From the NCBI RefSeq assembly GCF_023822045.1, contig NZ_CP084712.1, positions 2,418,001-2,482,000 of the forward strand: a stretch of 64,000 nt of DNA, written 5' to 3'. A program made the translations under genes and the position numbers. Below are positions 42,601 to 51,594 of this stretch, one piece after another. The notes below the pieces were generated by a model. It was given only the letters and a program-made list of their open reading frames with translations. It ran no database searches and was not told the origin of the DNA. Positions within the stretch are counted from its first letter, which is position 1. Every line of letters begins with the position of its first letter. The stretch is from Sphingopyxis sp. USTB-05. Its GTDB lineage: Bacteria; Pseudomonadota; Alphaproteobacteria; Sphingomonadales; Sphingomonadaceae.

Positions 42601-43179
42601 ATGACCGACCGGATCGCGCCCCGCAGCGGCGTCGCCTTCACGCTTCCCAAGGACAAGATTCTCTGCGTGACCGACCCCGATGGCGGCCAGGTCGGCGACC
42701 TTCTTGCGTTTCGTGCGGCGGATCCCCGCGAAGCGATCTCGAACGGGCGAACGTTCGACTATGAAGAGACGATCCGGCTGACGACCGGCAACCGCTTGTG
42801 GTCGAACCGGTCAAACGCATTGCTCGAGATCGTCGAGGACAGCTGCGGGGTGCATGATTTTCTGCTGACGCCATGCAGCGAGGCGACCTTTCGCCATTTC
42901 TACGCCGACAAGCCCGTTCATCGCGGCTGCTTCGGCAATCTGGCCGAAGCGCTCGAGCCATATGGGATTGCTGCCGACGCCATTCCCGTCGCGTTCAACC
43001 TGTTCATGAATGTGCCGGTCGGCAGCGAAGGCAAGATCCGCGTCCTTCCGCCGACGACGAAGGCCGGTGACTTCATACGGCTTCGCGCGCTCGACGACCT
43101 GATCGTCGGGCTCACCGCCTGCTCGGCCTACGACAGCTGCGGCGGCAGCTTCAAGCCGATCGACTACCGGATCGAGTGA
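42601..43179 (+). CDS. Urea carboxylase-associated family protein (DUF1989)
   Basis: A 192-residue protein. Landmarks are VTDPDGGQVGDLLAFRA, an RLTTGNRLWSN segment, the Cys/His pair in DSCGVHDFLLTPC, FNLFMNVPV, and a C-terminal TACSAYDSCGG. The conserved Cys/His residues suggest a zinc site. DUF1989 proteins accompany urea carboxylase/allophanate or amino acid catabolism genes, but none is here, so the role is open. Convergent with the Gly-rich gene. Confidence 0.85.
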   Translation: MTDRIAPRSGVAFTLPKDKILCVTDPDGGQVGDLLAFRAADPREAISNGRTFDYEETIRLTTGNRLWSNRSNALLEIVEDSCGVHDFLLTPCSEATFRHFYADKPVHRGCFGNLAEALEPYGIAADAIPVAFNLFMNVPVGSEGKIRVLPPTTKAGDFIRLRALDDLIVGLTACSAYDSCGGSFKPIDYRIE

Positions 43180-43238
43180 ACGGCCGGGTACGGCGCTGCC
43201 AGAGCGATTGCGCCGCGCCGCCCGACCACCGCGAGGGC

Positions 43239-43574
43239 CTAACGGCTCCCGCCAACCGGCGCGTCCGCCCCCTTGCCGGGCGGGGGCGTATCGGGTTCGG
43301 CGGCGCGCCCGCCGCCGCCTTGCGGGTCGCTGTCATAATCCTCCGCATTGCCTTTGCCGCCGGCACCCGCGCCGCTTCCGCTGACAGGACCGCTGCCGGT
43401 GCTGCGCCGACGGCCGCGGTTGGCGGCGCCCGATACGTCGCCGGCCTCGCGCTCCCCGGCGGGATAGCGGTCGGGCGTCGTCTTTCCGACATTCTCCCGG
43501 CATTCCATGGGCTCTTGCGGCAGCGACCCGTCCCCGGCGGAGCCCCCATCCCTGCTGTCATTGCGATTGTTCAT
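43239..43574 (-). CDS. Low-complexity Gly/Ser/Asp-rich hydrophilic protein
   Basis: A 111-residue protein starting MNNRNDSRDGGSAGDGSLPQ with strong ribosome site AAGAGGAGACGATC. The rest is Gly-, Asp- and Pro-rich with no predicted globular domain (GSGPVSGSGAGAGGKGN). Probably disordered, similar in kind to desiccation or stress hydrophilins seen elsewhere in this island. No family. Confidence 0.6.
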   Translation of the reverse strand: MNNRNDSRDGGSAGDGSLPQEPMECRENVGKTTPDRYPAGEREAGDVSGAANRGRRRSTGSGPVSGSGAGAGGKGNAEDYDSDPQGGGGRAAEPDTPPPGKGADAPVGGSR

Positions 43575-43614
43575 GATCGTCTCCTCTTCACCAAATGATG
43601 CCGGATCGGCCAGA

Positions 43615-44397
43615 TCAGCCTTGCGTCCCCGACCCCGGCTCGGCCAGTTTCCGGTGCATCTCGGCTGTCGCCGCTTCGCTGAGAACGCCCGATACGAGGA
43701 CCTGCGCCTTGTTCTTGAGCCCGTGAACGACCGCATGCTCTCCTGCGAGGAGCGCGTCCCATCCGGTTTTCGCCACATCGGCGGGATCGTCTTTTTCCGA
43801 TTGCCCGACCTTGGTGTCGAGCATGCCGGCCCGCTCGAAAAAGCGCGTCTCGGTCGCGCCGGGTTTGAGACAGGTGATGGTGACGCCGCTGTCCTTCAAT
43901 TCATTGCCAATCGCCGCGGCGAAACTGTCGACGAAGGCCTTGGTGCCGTTGTACACCGCCTGGAAGGAGCCGGCGAGATGCCCGGCGATCGAGCCGGTGA
44001 TCAGTACCTTGCCTTCGCCGCGCGCGACCATCGCCTTCAGGACCGGCTGAAGCAGCAACAGCGTGCCGGTGATATTTGTGTCGATGACGTGACGCCACGC
44101 GTCGACGGGCTGGTCGAGAAAACCGTGGCCGAGGCCATGACCCGCGTTGGCGACGAGAATGTCGATCGGCCTGCCGCCCGCAGCGGCAAGAAGACGTTCG
44201 ACCCCGGCAGCAGTCGCGAGGTCGGCTTCCACCGCCTCGACCTCGACGCCCTTGGCAAGGAGGCCCGCGGCAGCATCGACGAGCGGCTCGTCGGCCGCGA
44301 CGATGAGGTCGTAACCATCCTTCGCGGCGAGTAGGGCGATCTCGCGGCCGATACCGCTCGAGGCGCCGGTGACGACAGCGAGTTTGCGATCAGGCAT
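43615..44397 (-). CDS. SDR family NAD(P)-dependent oxidoreductase
   Basis: A 260-residue classical short-chain dehydrogenase: VVTGASSGIGREIAL cofactor loop, NAG in ILVANAGHG, catalytic Ser in LITGSIAGHLAG and YxxxK in VYNGTKAFVDSF. The PGAT segment is normal. It overlaps the upstream alcohol dehydrogenase by 8 bases, so it is co-transcribed with it. Substrate unknown. Confidence 0.9.
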   Translation of the reverse strand: MPDRKLAVVTGASSGIGREIALLAAKDGYDLIVAADEPLVDAAAGLLAKGVEVEAVEADLATAAGVERLLAAAGGRPIDILVANAGHGLGHGFLDQPVDAWRHVIDTNITGTLLLLQPVLKAMVARGEGKVLITGSIAGHLAGSFQAVYNGTKAFVDSFAAAIGNELKDSGVTITCLKPGATETRFFERAGMLDTKVGQSEKDDPADVAKTGWDALLAGEHAVVHGLKNKAQVLVSGVLSEAATAEMHRKLAEPGSGTQG

Positions 44398-45607
44398 GTT
44401 GCAGCTCCTGCCGGGCCGAGATGTCCCCTTTCTTGAGGCCGGGTTTCAGGACGATCTTCGTGTAGAGGTCCTGGTCATCGTGCCAATGCCGGTACATGTC
44501 GGCCGCGTCTTCAAGCGGCGCGTGATGCGAGATGAGCGAAATGGTGTCGAACTTGCCTTCGCGGATCATGTCAAGAAGCTCGCCCGAATAGCGCTGGACA
44601 TGCGTCTGTCCGCTCTTGACGGAAAGGCCCTTCTCCATGAGCTGGCCGAGCGGGAATTTGTCCGCAAAGCCGCCGTAAACCCCGGGGATCGACAGGCGGC
44701 CGCCCTTGCGGCACGCAAGGATCGCCTGGCGCAAGGCGTGGATACGTTCCGTGGACGACAGCATCTTGACCTTGACCTGGTCGAGAATGTTGTCGGCCGT
44801 AAACCCGTGGCTCTCCATTCCGACGCAGTCGATGCAGGCGTCCGGCCCGACGCCGCCGGTCATTTCATCGAGCGCCTCGCGAACGTCGACCTGTGTATAA
44901 TCGAGGATCTCGGCACCATATTTGCGCGCGAGCGCGAGCCGCGTCGGAAAATGATCGATCGCAATCACGCGCCCGGCGCCCAAGAGCAGCGCCGACTGTA
45001 TCGTGAACAGGCCGACGGGGCCGCAGCCCCAGACGGCAACGGTGTCGCCGGGCTCGATATCGGCGTTGACCGCCGCCTGCCAGCCGGTCGGGAGGATGTC
45101 CGAGAGGAAGAGCACGTCGTCGTCGGGAAGGTCGTCGGGAATGACCACCGGCCCGACATCCGAATAGGGAATGCGGACATATTCGGCCTGTCCGCCGGCA
45201 TATCCGCCGGTAAGGTGCGCATAGCCGAACGCCCCGCCCATCGCATGACCCATCATCAGCTCGGATGCATCGCGCGTCTCGGACGGATTGCTGTTGTCGC
45301 AGGCGCTATATTGCTGCTTCTCGCAGAAGAAGCATTGCCCGCAGCTGATCGTGAAGGGAATGACGACGCGCTGGCCGCGCTGCAGCGTCGAGGCGGCGCC
45401 GGTCTCGATGACTTCGCCCATGAATTCGTGGCCGACGATATCGCCCGCGCGCATGCCCGGAATATAGCCGTCGTAAAGATGAAGGTCCGAGCCGCAGATC
45501 GCGGTCGAGGTCACGCGAATGATCGCATCGCGCGGGTTGACGATTTCGGGATCGGGAACGGTTTCGACACTGATCTTGTGGCGTCCCTGCCAGGTAACGG
45601 CGCGCAT
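44390..45607 (-). CDS. Zinc-dependent alcohol dehydrogenase (formaldehyde dehydrogenase-like MDR)
   Basis: A 405-residue medium-chain dehydrogenase. Catalytic zinc ligands in TAICGSDLH and VGHEFMGEV; structural zinc cysteines in SCGQCFFCEKQQYSAC; Rossmann GCGPVGLF. Length and the insert near residues 100-130 resemble glutathione-independent formaldehyde dehydrogenase-like proteins. ATG follows AAGGAGAAGGCC. Upstream, same strand, is the SRPBCC gene (39-base gap); downstream is the overlapping SDR gene. Substrate not determinable. Confidence 0.9.
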   Translation of the reverse strand: MRAVTWQGRHKISVETVPDPEIVNPRDAIIRVTSTAICGSDLHLYDGYIPGMRAGDIVGHEFMGEVIETGAASTLQRGQRVVIPFTISCGQCFFCEKQQYSACDNSNPSETRDASELMMGHAMGGAFGYAHLTGGYAGGQAEYVRIPYSDVGPVVIPDDLPDDDVLFLSDILPTGWQAAVNADIEPGDTVAVWGCGPVGLFTIQSALLLGAGRVIAIDHFPTRLALARKYGAEILDYTQVDVREALDEMTGGVGPDACIDCVGMESHGFTADNILDQVKVKMLSSTERIHALRQAILACRKGGRLSIPGVYGGFADKFPLGQLMEKGLSVKSGQTHVQRYSGELLDMIREGKFDTISLISHHAPLEDAADMYRHWHDDQDLYTKIVLKPGLKKGDISARQELQHA

Positions 45608-45646
45608 GGCCTTCTCCTTGATGTGATTGTGCTGCGGTTAGGGCGT

Positions 45647-46321
45647 TCAGATGTGCGGCTCGGCAGGGCTCTCGGCGCCTCGCGCGGAGGGCGAGGCATT
45701 GGTCGTCACTTCGCCGGTTTCCATAAGCTGCTTGAAACGGTGAAGGTCGCGCCGCGCCTGCACTTCGGGCTCGCGCTGAAGGAGCTTGGCGGCGAGGCGC
45801 CCGACCTTCCCGGCGGGCGGGTCATAGGCGAGGATCAGGCTGACATAGGTGCCTCGACCCGCCGGCGCGTCGATGAAGCGAACCTCGCCGCTGTTCGCGA
45901 TGTCGGAGGCCGGCGTGCTCTGCCAATAGATAGATTCATCCTCGACGCGCTCGGTGATGCGGTTGACCAGTGTCACCTCGCGCCCGGCGGGCGCCTTGAT
46001 CGTCCATTGCGAGACATCGTCGCCGAGGTCGTCGACCGCGACCACATTCTCCATGAACTCGGGAAAGCGTTCGGGCATCCATGCCGCGTAGAGCTCGGCG
46101 CGGGGGCGATTGATCAGCACCGACTTGCCGAACAACGCGCGGGAGGAGATTTTGTCGAGCGTCCAATGCGGCGCGTCGGTCGCAATTGTTTCTTCTTGCC
46201 CTCGGCTCTCGCGGTGCCGACGGCGCTGCCAGAGCGCCGCGCCGGTTGCGAGCACGGCGATGCCCGCGCCCGCGGCGGCGAGAATCAACGGATCGGGAAG
46301 GTCATTCTTGGATCTGGACAT
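45647..46321 (-). CDS. Membrane-anchored SRPBCC (START-like) protein
   Basis: A 224-residue protein with one N-terminal helix (LILAAAGAGIAVLATGAALW) and an SRPBCC domain: SVLINRPRAELYAAW, FPEFMENVVAVDDLGDDVSQ and a C-terminal LLQREPEVQARRDLHRFKQL helix. This arrangement is common in sphingomonads and rhizobia beside alcohol dehydrogenase genes, as here. The hydrophobic pocket may bind a lipid or quinone. Function unproven. Confidence 0.85.
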   Translation of the reverse strand: MSRSKNDLPDPLILAAAGAGIAVLATGAALWQRRRHRESRGQEETIATDAPHWTLDKISSRALFGKSVLINRPRAELYAAWMPERFPEFMENVVAVDDLGDDVSQWTIKAPAGREVTLVNRITERVEDESIYWQSTPASDIANSGEVRFIDAPAGRGTYVSLILAYDPPAGKVGRLAAKLLQREPEVQARRDLHRFKQLMETGEVTTNASPSARGAESPAEPHI

Positions 46322-46549
46322 GGATCATCTCCCGCCCGGGCAGAGGCCGGGCGTCATCTGGGGAGCGTCGGCGGGGCCGGCGCCGGTCGGGGGAAGCGGC
46401 CCCGGCTTCGGGGCGATGAACGACTGACGCCCGTCCGCTGCGATCGTTCCGCGGTTCGAGGATTAAATCGGCGCTCCGAGCGCCCAGCGAGACAGGCACC
46501 GGGGCAGCGGAGCAGTAACACGCACGCCGGTTCGCTCGGCCATTCGCCG

Positions 46550-47206
46550 TCACGATCCCGTCTCCGCGTGCGGAGCGGCGACAGGCTTTGATTCGGGCGA
46601 CTCTTTCTGACGAAGGAAGATCGACAAGAGCACGAGAACGGCGGTCGACAGAAATTCGCTCTGCCAGTTCTGGAAGGATTCGAACCAGAGGCCGGGGTCG
46701 CCGAGATAGGCGAAGGTGGAAAGGGCGATTTCGCCATGCTCGCGCGCGTCCTCGGCGGCCGCGCGCGCGCTCTGCGTCCAGTGGAGGATGAAGGAGGCAA
46801 GAAACAGCATCGCGAGCACCAGCCCCAGCGAGCGGGCATAAAGAGCGCGCGCGAGACGCCCCTTGCGCAGCACCGCAGGGGCACCGGGCTTGCGCGCCTG
46901 CGCGGCAAGATCGGCGTCGCGCAGCGGCGCGTCGGGACCCCGCGATTCCGACGAGCCACGCTGAACGAGCATCGCCGTCAGCACGACATAGGCAGACATC
47001 TGGAGAAACTCGCTCTCCCAGTTTTCGAACACCGAGGACAGGAATTGCGGACTGCCGCCATAGGCCCAGAGCGAGAGACCGGGCTGATGGTGCCGCGCAG
47101 CGTCCGCGAGCGCGACGTGCCACCCCGTTAGCCAGTGGCCGACGATCGACGCTGCGAACAGCAGCAGCAGCACGATGGTGAGACCATTATCCTTGAGCCG
47201 CGTCAT
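46550..47206 (-). CDS. DUF6766-like membrane protein with internal duplication
   Basis: A 218-residue protein with four helices in two similar halves. Half one has VLLLLFAASIVGHWLTGW and then FENWESEFLQMSAYVVLTA; half two has LGLVLAMLFLASFILHWTQ and then FQNWQSEFLSTAVLVLLSI. The repeated F-x-N-W-x-S-E-F motif lies at the start of each second helix. Matches what I recall of DUF6766; function unknown. Overlaps the upstream gene by 20 bases. Confidence 0.75.
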   Translation of the reverse strand: MTRLKDNGLTIVLLLLFAASIVGHWLTGWHVALADAARHHQPGLSLWAYGGSPQFLSSVFENWESEFLQMSAYVVLTAMLVQRGSSESRGPDAPLRDADLAAQARKPGAPAVLRKGRLARALYARSLGLVLAMLFLASFILHWTQSARAAAEDAREHGEIALSTFAYLGDPGLWFESFQNWQSEFLSTAVLVLLSIFLRQKESPESKPVAAPHAETGS

Positions 47207-47861
47207 GGGCCACTTCCTTTCCGGCGCCCCGCGGCCCCTCGCCCGCCGCCGCCGCGGGGGCGAGCAACGCCTCCGTGGCTACCTGTCCGCGTGGGGGCCG
47301 CGCAGGCCAAGCGGCGCCGTCGAGCGTATCGCGCTTCTCATATTCCGCCGCGCTCATCAGCAGCACGAGCCCGTCGGCATGACAGTCGAGCATCGCCGCC
47401 GGTACCGCGCGCAGCGTCTCGTCGATGCCGCCGAGCCCGCCGCTCGCGACGACGACATAAGAGAGGCATCCGCTTTCGCATTCGATCATCGCATCGACCG
47501 CCTGGCCGACAACTTCGCCGCGGATATCGCTCACCGGAAGACCGCCTAGCGCACTCGCGGCGAAGAGCGAGGGCGAGGCCGCGATCCGGCTTCGCTTCGC
47601 GGCACGCCGCGCGCCATCCTCATAGCCGCGCTGGCGGCCGAGCCATCGCCATATTCCGACGAGATTGACGAGCGTCAGGAACAGGTTCGTCGCAAGAAGA
47701 TTGGTCTGGCCCGATGTGAACCCGACGACCGACCAGGCGAGCGAGCCCAAAGTGAACACGACGAAGCCCGAGCCGGTCACGCGCGCGCCGAGATTGGCTG
47801 CCGTCATCATCGCCGCGATCATCGTCGCGGCAGGCGCAATCAGTCCGGCGGCCTCTTCCAC
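47187..47861 (-). CDS. Membrane protein with C-terminal PRC-barrel-like domain
   Basis: A 224-residue protein: three hydrophobic helices in the first 75 residues (LIAPAATMIAAMMTAANLGA, SGFVVFTLGSLAWSVVGF, LLATNLFLTLVNLVGIWRWL), then a soluble domain with ALGGLPVSDIRGEVVGQAVD and LSYVVVASGG, typical of PRC-barrel proteins. Candidate box E lies 92 bases upstream of its start. Co-transcribed with the DUF6766-like gene. A barrel attached to a SugE-like helix set is an unusual pairing. Confidence 0.7.
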   Translation of the reverse strand: MEEAAGLIAPAATMIAAMMTAANLGARVTGSGFVVFTLGSLAWSVVGFTSGQTNLLATNLFLTLVNLVGIWRWLGRQRGYEDGARRAAKRSRIAASPSLFAASALGGLPVSDIRGEVVGQAVDAMIECESGCLSYVVVASGGLGGIDETLRAVPAAMLDCHADGLVLLMSAAEYEKRDTLDGAAWPARPPRGQVATEALLAPAAAAGEGPRGAGKEVAHDAAQG

Positions 47862-47952
47862 GTGCGGCTTCTCCTCGGTCGGCAGCGCCCGCTGGCGTCG
47901 CTCCCGGCAGAACCCGCCGCCGTATCACCGCGTTCCCCCGGACGGCGGCGAT

Positions 47953-47967
47953 ACAACATCGATCAAT
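47953..47967 (-). promoter_or_regulatory. Candidate Crp/Fnr-type operator (box E)
   Basis: ACAACATCGATCAAT fits NYAAC-NTCG-ATCAW. It lies in the 199-base gap before the - strand membrane/PRC gene, 92 bases from the start codon, nearly the same spacing as boxes D and F. Confidence 0.55.
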
Positions 47968-48060
47968 GCGTTTATCGGCGCCGCGCGCTGTGCGTCGGCG
48001 CCCTGGCGCCAAATCGGCGACGGCCCCGTCGCCCCCGTACGGGAGCGATCAGGCGATCCT

Positions 48061-48258
48061 TCAGGACCGCTTGGCCGCGAGCTGTTCTTCCGCTCGCTTC
48101 GCCGCCTCGATGAGGCTTTCGCCCGTACTGCGCGCCGCCGCCGCGGTCATCGTCACCGCGACGCCGTCGGGACCATCGAGGAGAACCAGGCCATCTTCCG
48201 CGGTGGCGACCCCCGCTTCCGTCTCGGGCGGCTGGGGCGAAGACAAATCATCGGTCAT
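48061..48258 (-). CDS. Small acidic protein downstream of the Crp/Fnr gene
   Basis: A 65-residue protein starting MTDDLSSPQPPETEAGVATA, with a short beta-rich core (GLVLLDGPDGVAVTM) and a charged helix ESLIEAAKRAEEQLAAK. Its start overlaps the regulator's stop by 4 bases (ATGA), so it is translationally coupled. Could be a modulator of the regulator; no family recognised. Confidence 0.65.
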   Translation of the reverse strand: MTDDLSSPQPPETEAGVATAEDGLVLLDGPDGVAVTMTAAAARSTGESLIEAAKRAEEQLAAKRS

Positions 48259-49004
48259 CGGCGGGCCCTCTGGTCTGGCTGCGGCGAAGATGCCGGATCG
48301 TCGATATAAAGATAGGCGGGGTCGAACTGGCCGCGACGCGCGAGCTTCGCGGCATCGAGAATCTCGACCTTGCCGTTGCGGAAAGTGCAAAGCCCTTCCT
48401 CGCGAAGATGACGCACCACCCGGTTCACATGCACTGTCGTGAGGCCGCAGATCTCGGCGACGTCGGCCTGCGTCAGCCCGAGCGTGAACTGGCGCCCATC
48501 GCTCAGCCCCGCCGACTGGAGACGCACATTGGTCTCGCAGAAGAAATGCGCGACGCGGCCGATGGCGTCGAGGCGGCCGAGCCGGAAGAGCCAGGCGCGG
48601 TGGATCGCGGCATCGAGCAGCGTCGCGAACCAAAGCTTGCGCGTCAGCTCGGGCATTTCCTCGGTTATGGCGTCGAGTTCGACATGCGGGACGATCGCGA
48701 TCGTCGCCGGGGTCATCGTGCCGACATCATGGTCGAGCCGCTTGAGGGGGTAGGCGTGGAGGTCGACGAAGTCACCCGGCAAGTGGATCGCGACAAGCTG
48801 GCGAAGACCGTTCCGGTCGTCGAGATAGCGCGACATGATACCCTCGACGAGGAGCGTGCTCTGGTCGAGCCACTCGCCGGCGCGCGCGATGATCTTGCGG
48901 GCCTCGACGGTCGACGTGGTGCTGATGGCGGCTTCGAGGCGCGCGCGCTCGCCGGCCTCGAGGCTTACCCCGCGACGGTCTCTCAAGAAGCGATCGGTTA
49001 ACAT
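48255..49004 (-). CDS. Crp/Fnr family transcriptional regulator
   Basis: A 249-residue protein: cyclic-nucleotide-binding-like beta-roll (about 20-125), dimer helix, and a C-terminal winged helix (LTQADVAEICGLTTVHVNRV, VRHLREEGL). No N-terminal cysteine cluster, so it is not an Fe-S oxygen sensor like FNR. In the recognition helix, FNR's E-x-x-S-R becomes V-H-V-N-R, so target half-sites should differ from TTGAT. Start taken at 49004; an in-frame ATG at 49052 would overlap box A2. Divergent from katE with two candidate boxes between, suggesting autoregulation and control of the catalase. Confidence 0.9.
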   Translation of the reverse strand: MLTDRFLRDRRGVSLEAGERARLEAAISTTSTVEARKIIARAGEWLDQSTLLVEGIMSRYLDDRNGLRQLVAIHLPGDFVDLHAYPLKRLDHDVGTMTPATIAIVPHVELDAITEEMPELTRKLWFATLLDAAIHRAWLFRLGRLDAIGRVAHFFCETNVRLQSAGLSDGRQFTLGLTQADVAEICGLTTVHVNRVVRHLREEGLCTFRNGKVEILDAAKLARRGQFDPAYLYIDDPASSPQPDQRARR

Positions 49005-49048
49005 CACTGACGTTCCCTGGTTCGTCCGAAATGCGTGAGCGGGCCTGC

Positions 49049-49063
49049 TCAACTGCGATCATC
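49049..49063 (-). promoter_or_regulatory. Candidate Crp/Fnr-type operator (box A2)
   Basis: TCAACTGCGATCATC fits NYAAC-NTCG-ATCAW with one change. It lies 44 bases upstream of the Crp/Fnr start codon, a position suited to autoregulation. Confidence 0.5.
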
Positions 49064-49103
49064 CGAAAGCCCGGCAACCGCCAACAAGGGAAGCGGAATC
49101 GTC

Positions 49104-49118
49104 ATGATCGAGGTTAAT
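49104..49118 (+). promoter_or_regulatory. Candidate Crp/Fnr-type operator (box A)
   Basis: ATGATCGAGGTTAAT, which on the other strand is ATTAACCTCGATCAT and fits the shared pattern exactly. It lies 128 bases before katE and 99 bases before the divergent regulator gene. Confidence 0.55.
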
Positions 49119-49135
49119 CGCATGCCCGGTGCAGC

Positions 49136-49160
49136 AACTTTCAAAGCGCAAACTCGTTCC
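49136..49160 (-). promoter_or_regulatory. Possible EcfG-type promoter toward the Crp/Fnr gene
   Basis: On the - strand GGAAC (49160-49156), 16 bases, then AGTT (49139-49136), close to the alphaproteobacterial general-stress sigma consensus GGAAC-N16/17-CGTT with one -10 mismatch. Weak alone. Confidence 0.3.
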
Positions 49161-49246
49161 ATCGCCGGGTCCGGAGGGCGTGCTTGCACGCCCGCGGGCC
49201 GCGATCCGACTCCCTGCCGCGCCCTTCAATAAAAGCGAGATCCGCC

Positions 49247-51568
49247 ATGGCCAAATCCCCCACCGCCCCCTCTTCCACCCGCGCGGACGCCGCGAAGCCG
49301 AAGCCGCGCCGTGGGCAGAGCGCCGCTGCGATTGCAGGAAAGGACATAGGCGGAGAGTCCCCGCGCAAGGCACCGCTCTTTCCGGCCGATGCGCCGATCA
49401 TGCAGAGCTACGGCGAGGATCGCGGCACCGGCGGCGAGACGCATCAGGCGGGCGCCGGCCATGCGCCGCTCACCACCCAGCATGGCGTGCCGGTCGCCGA
49501 CGACCAGAACAGCCTCAAGCAGGGCGCGCGCGGCCCGACGCTGCTCGAGGATTTCCATTTCCGCGAGAAGATCTTCCACTTCGACCATGAGCGCATCCCC
49601 GAGCGCGTCGTTCATGCACGCGGCTATGGCGCGCACGGCTATTTCGAGCTCACCGACAGCCTCGCCGACGTCAGCCGCGCCGACATCTTCCTGCGCGTCG
49701 GCGAGCGCACACCCGCCTTCGTGCGCTTCTCGACCGTCGCGGGTTCCAAAGGCTCGTTCGACCTCGCGCGCGACGTGCGCGGTTTCGCGGTGAAGCTCTA
49801 CACCAAGGAAGGCAATTGGGATCTTGTCGGCAACAATATCCCGGTCTTCTTCATCCAGGACGCGATGAAATTCCCCGACCTCGTCCATTCGGTGAAGCCC
49901 GAGCCCGACCGAGCCTTCCCGCAGGCGCAATCGGCCCACGACAATTTCTGGGATTTCGTGAGCCTGATGCCCGAGAGCTTCCACATGATCATGTGGGTGA
50001 TGTCTGACCGCGCAATCCCCCGCTCCTTCCGCACGATGGAAGGCTTCGGCGTCCACACCTTCCGCCTCGTCGACGCCAAGGGCAAATCGACCTTCGTCAA
50101 ATTTCATTGGAAGCCCAAGCAGGGCCTCCAGTCTGTGGTGTGGAACGAGGCGGTCAAGATCAACGGCGCCGACCCCGATTTCCATCGCCGCGACCTCTGG
50201 GATGCGATCAACAGCGGCGACTTTCCCGAATGGGAACTCGGCGTCCAGCTTTTCGACGACGCCTTCGCGGACAAGTTCGAATTCGACGTCCTCGATGCGA
50301 CCAAGCTCATCCCCGAGGAGCAGGTGCCGATCCGCACCGTCGGCCGCCTCGTTCTCGACCGCGTCGTCGACAATTTCTTCGCCGAGACCGAGCAGGTCGC
50401 CTTCTGCACCCAGAACATCGTCCCGGGCATCGATTTCTCGAACGATCCGCTGCTCCAGGGCCGCAATTTCTCCTATCTCGACACGCAGATCAAAAGGCTC
50501 GGCGGCCCGAACTTCACCCATATCCCGATCAATGCGCCGAAATGCCCGATGGCGCATTTCCAGCAGGACGGTCATATGACGATGCGAAACCCCGTCGGCC
50601 GCGCCAATTACGAGCCGAACAGCTGGGGATCGACGGACGGCGGCCCGCGCGAGGATTCCGCGCGCGGCTTTGCGAGCTTTCCCGAAGAGGCCGAAGGCGC
50701 CAAGCGCCGCATCCGCCCCGAGAGCTTCGCCGACCACTATAGCCAGGCGCGGCAATTCTTCGTGAGCCAGACCCCGATCGAGCAGAAGCATATCGGCGAC
50801 GCGCTTGTTTTCGAGCTGTCCAAGGTCGAACGCCCCGACATTCGCGCCCGCACCGTATCGCATCTCCTTCATATCGACCGCGGCCTCGCAGCCACGGTGG
50901 CCGATGGCCTGGGGCTGCCGCTTCCGGCGCCCGCCAAGGCTGCAACAAAGCCGCTCGCCGACCTTCCCCCTTCCCGGCCGCTCAGTATCCTGCTCAACGG
51001 CCCGGCGAGCTTCGCCGGACGCAAGCTCGGAATCCTTGCGACCGACGGCGCGGATGCGCGGCTCTTCAAGGCGCTGACCAAGGCGGTCGACGCCGCCGGC
51101 GCTGTCTGGGAACTGGTTGCACCGAAGATCGGCGGGATCACGCTCTCGGACGGCACGAGCGTCGCGGGCCGGCACAAGATCGACGGCGGGCCGTCGGTGC
51201 TGTTCGACGCGGTCGCGCTTCTCCCGAGCGACGACGGGGCGGCGCTGCTCGCAGGCGATGCGGCGGCCAAGGACTTCGTCAGCGACGCCTTCGCGCATTG
51301 CAAATTTATCGGACATGGCGCCGAAGCGGCGCCGCTCTTCGCGGCCGCCGGCCTCTCCGACAAGCTCGACGACGCCTGCATCGCGCTGGCCAAACCTGGC
51401 GATGTCACCGCCTTCCTCGATGCCTGCGTAACGCTTCGGCACTGGCCGCGTGAAGCCGGCGTCGACCTCGACGCAAAAGGCGGAACGAAGGAGGCGGCCG
51501 AGACATCGGCATCGCGCAAGGCGGTATCCGCTCCGGCAGCGAAACCGGCTTCCAAGCCGGCGCGCTGA
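49247..51568 (+). CDS. katE: Large-subunit catalase (HPII/KatE type, clade 2)
   Basis: A 773-residue haem catalase disproportionating H2O2. Catalytic His H123 in [12 protein letters not shown], haem-proximal Tyr in [16 protein letters not shown], plus the extra C-terminal flavodoxin-like domain ([20 protein letters not shown] onward) that defines large catalases. A Lys/Ala tail ends the protein. ATG 49247 is preferred over 49184 because only from there do homologous-looking residues begin. Upstream boxes suggest control by the adjacent Crp/Fnr regulator. Confidence 0.95.
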   Translation: MAKSPTAPSSTRADAAKPKPRRGQSAAAIAGKDIGGESPRKAPLFPADAPIMQSYGEDRGTGGETHQAGAGHAPLTTQHGVPVADDQNSLKQGARGPTLLEDFHFREKIFHFDHERIPERVVHARGYGAHGYFELTDSLADVSRADIFLRVGERTPAFVRFSTVAGSKGSFDLARDVRGFAVKLYTKEGNWDLVGNNIPVFFIQDAMKFPDLVHSVKPEPDRAFPQAQSAHDNFWDFVSLMPESFHMIMWVMSDRAIPRSFRTMEGFGVHTFRLVDAKGKSTFVKFHWKPKQGLQSVVWNEAVKINGADPDFHRRDLWDAINSGDFPEWELGVQLFDDAFADKFEFDVLDATKLIPEEQVPIRTVGRLVLDRVVDNFFAETEQVAFCTQNIVPGIDFSNDPLLQGRNFSYLDTQIKRLGGPNFTHIPINAPKCPMAHFQQDGHMTMRNPVGRANYEPNSWGSTDGGPREDSARGFASFPEEAEGAKRRIRPESFADHYSQARQFFVSQTPIEQKHIGDALVFELSKVERPDIRARTVSHLLHIDRGLAATVADGLGLPLPAPAKAATKPLADLPPSRPLSILLNGPASFAGRKLGILATDGADARLFKALTKAVDAAGAVWELVAPKIGGITLSDGTSVAGRHKIDGGPSVLFDAVALLPSDDGAALLAGDAAAKDFVSDAFAHCKFIGHGAEAAPLFAAAGLSDKLDDACIALAKPGDVTAFLDACVTLRHWPREAGVDLDAKGGTKEAAETSASRKAVSAPAAKPASKPAR

Positions 51569-51594
51569 CCGGCCTGGGCGAAGGAGCGGTACTC

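Noticed and set aside
46444..46462. Possible eighth box (GGTTCGAGGATTAAATC)
   Set aside because: Needs a one-base insertion to align with the pattern, so arms and spacer do not match.
44369..46591. 740-codon + strand frame
   Set aside because: Lies opposite the SDR, alcohol dehydrogenase and SRPBCC genes, whose motifs are intact; no homology pattern of its own.
49103..49231. Possible short peptide starting [11 protein letters not shown], with similar starts at 36799 (MIEIN) and 61234 (MIQVN)
   Set aside because: The similarity is confined to the first five codons and comes from the shared DNA box; the frames diverge at once and lack ribosome sites, so a DNA-site explanation is better.
49226..51442. 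738-codon - strand frame opposite katE
   Set aside because: Mirror of the catalase gene in another frame, with biased composition and no motifs.
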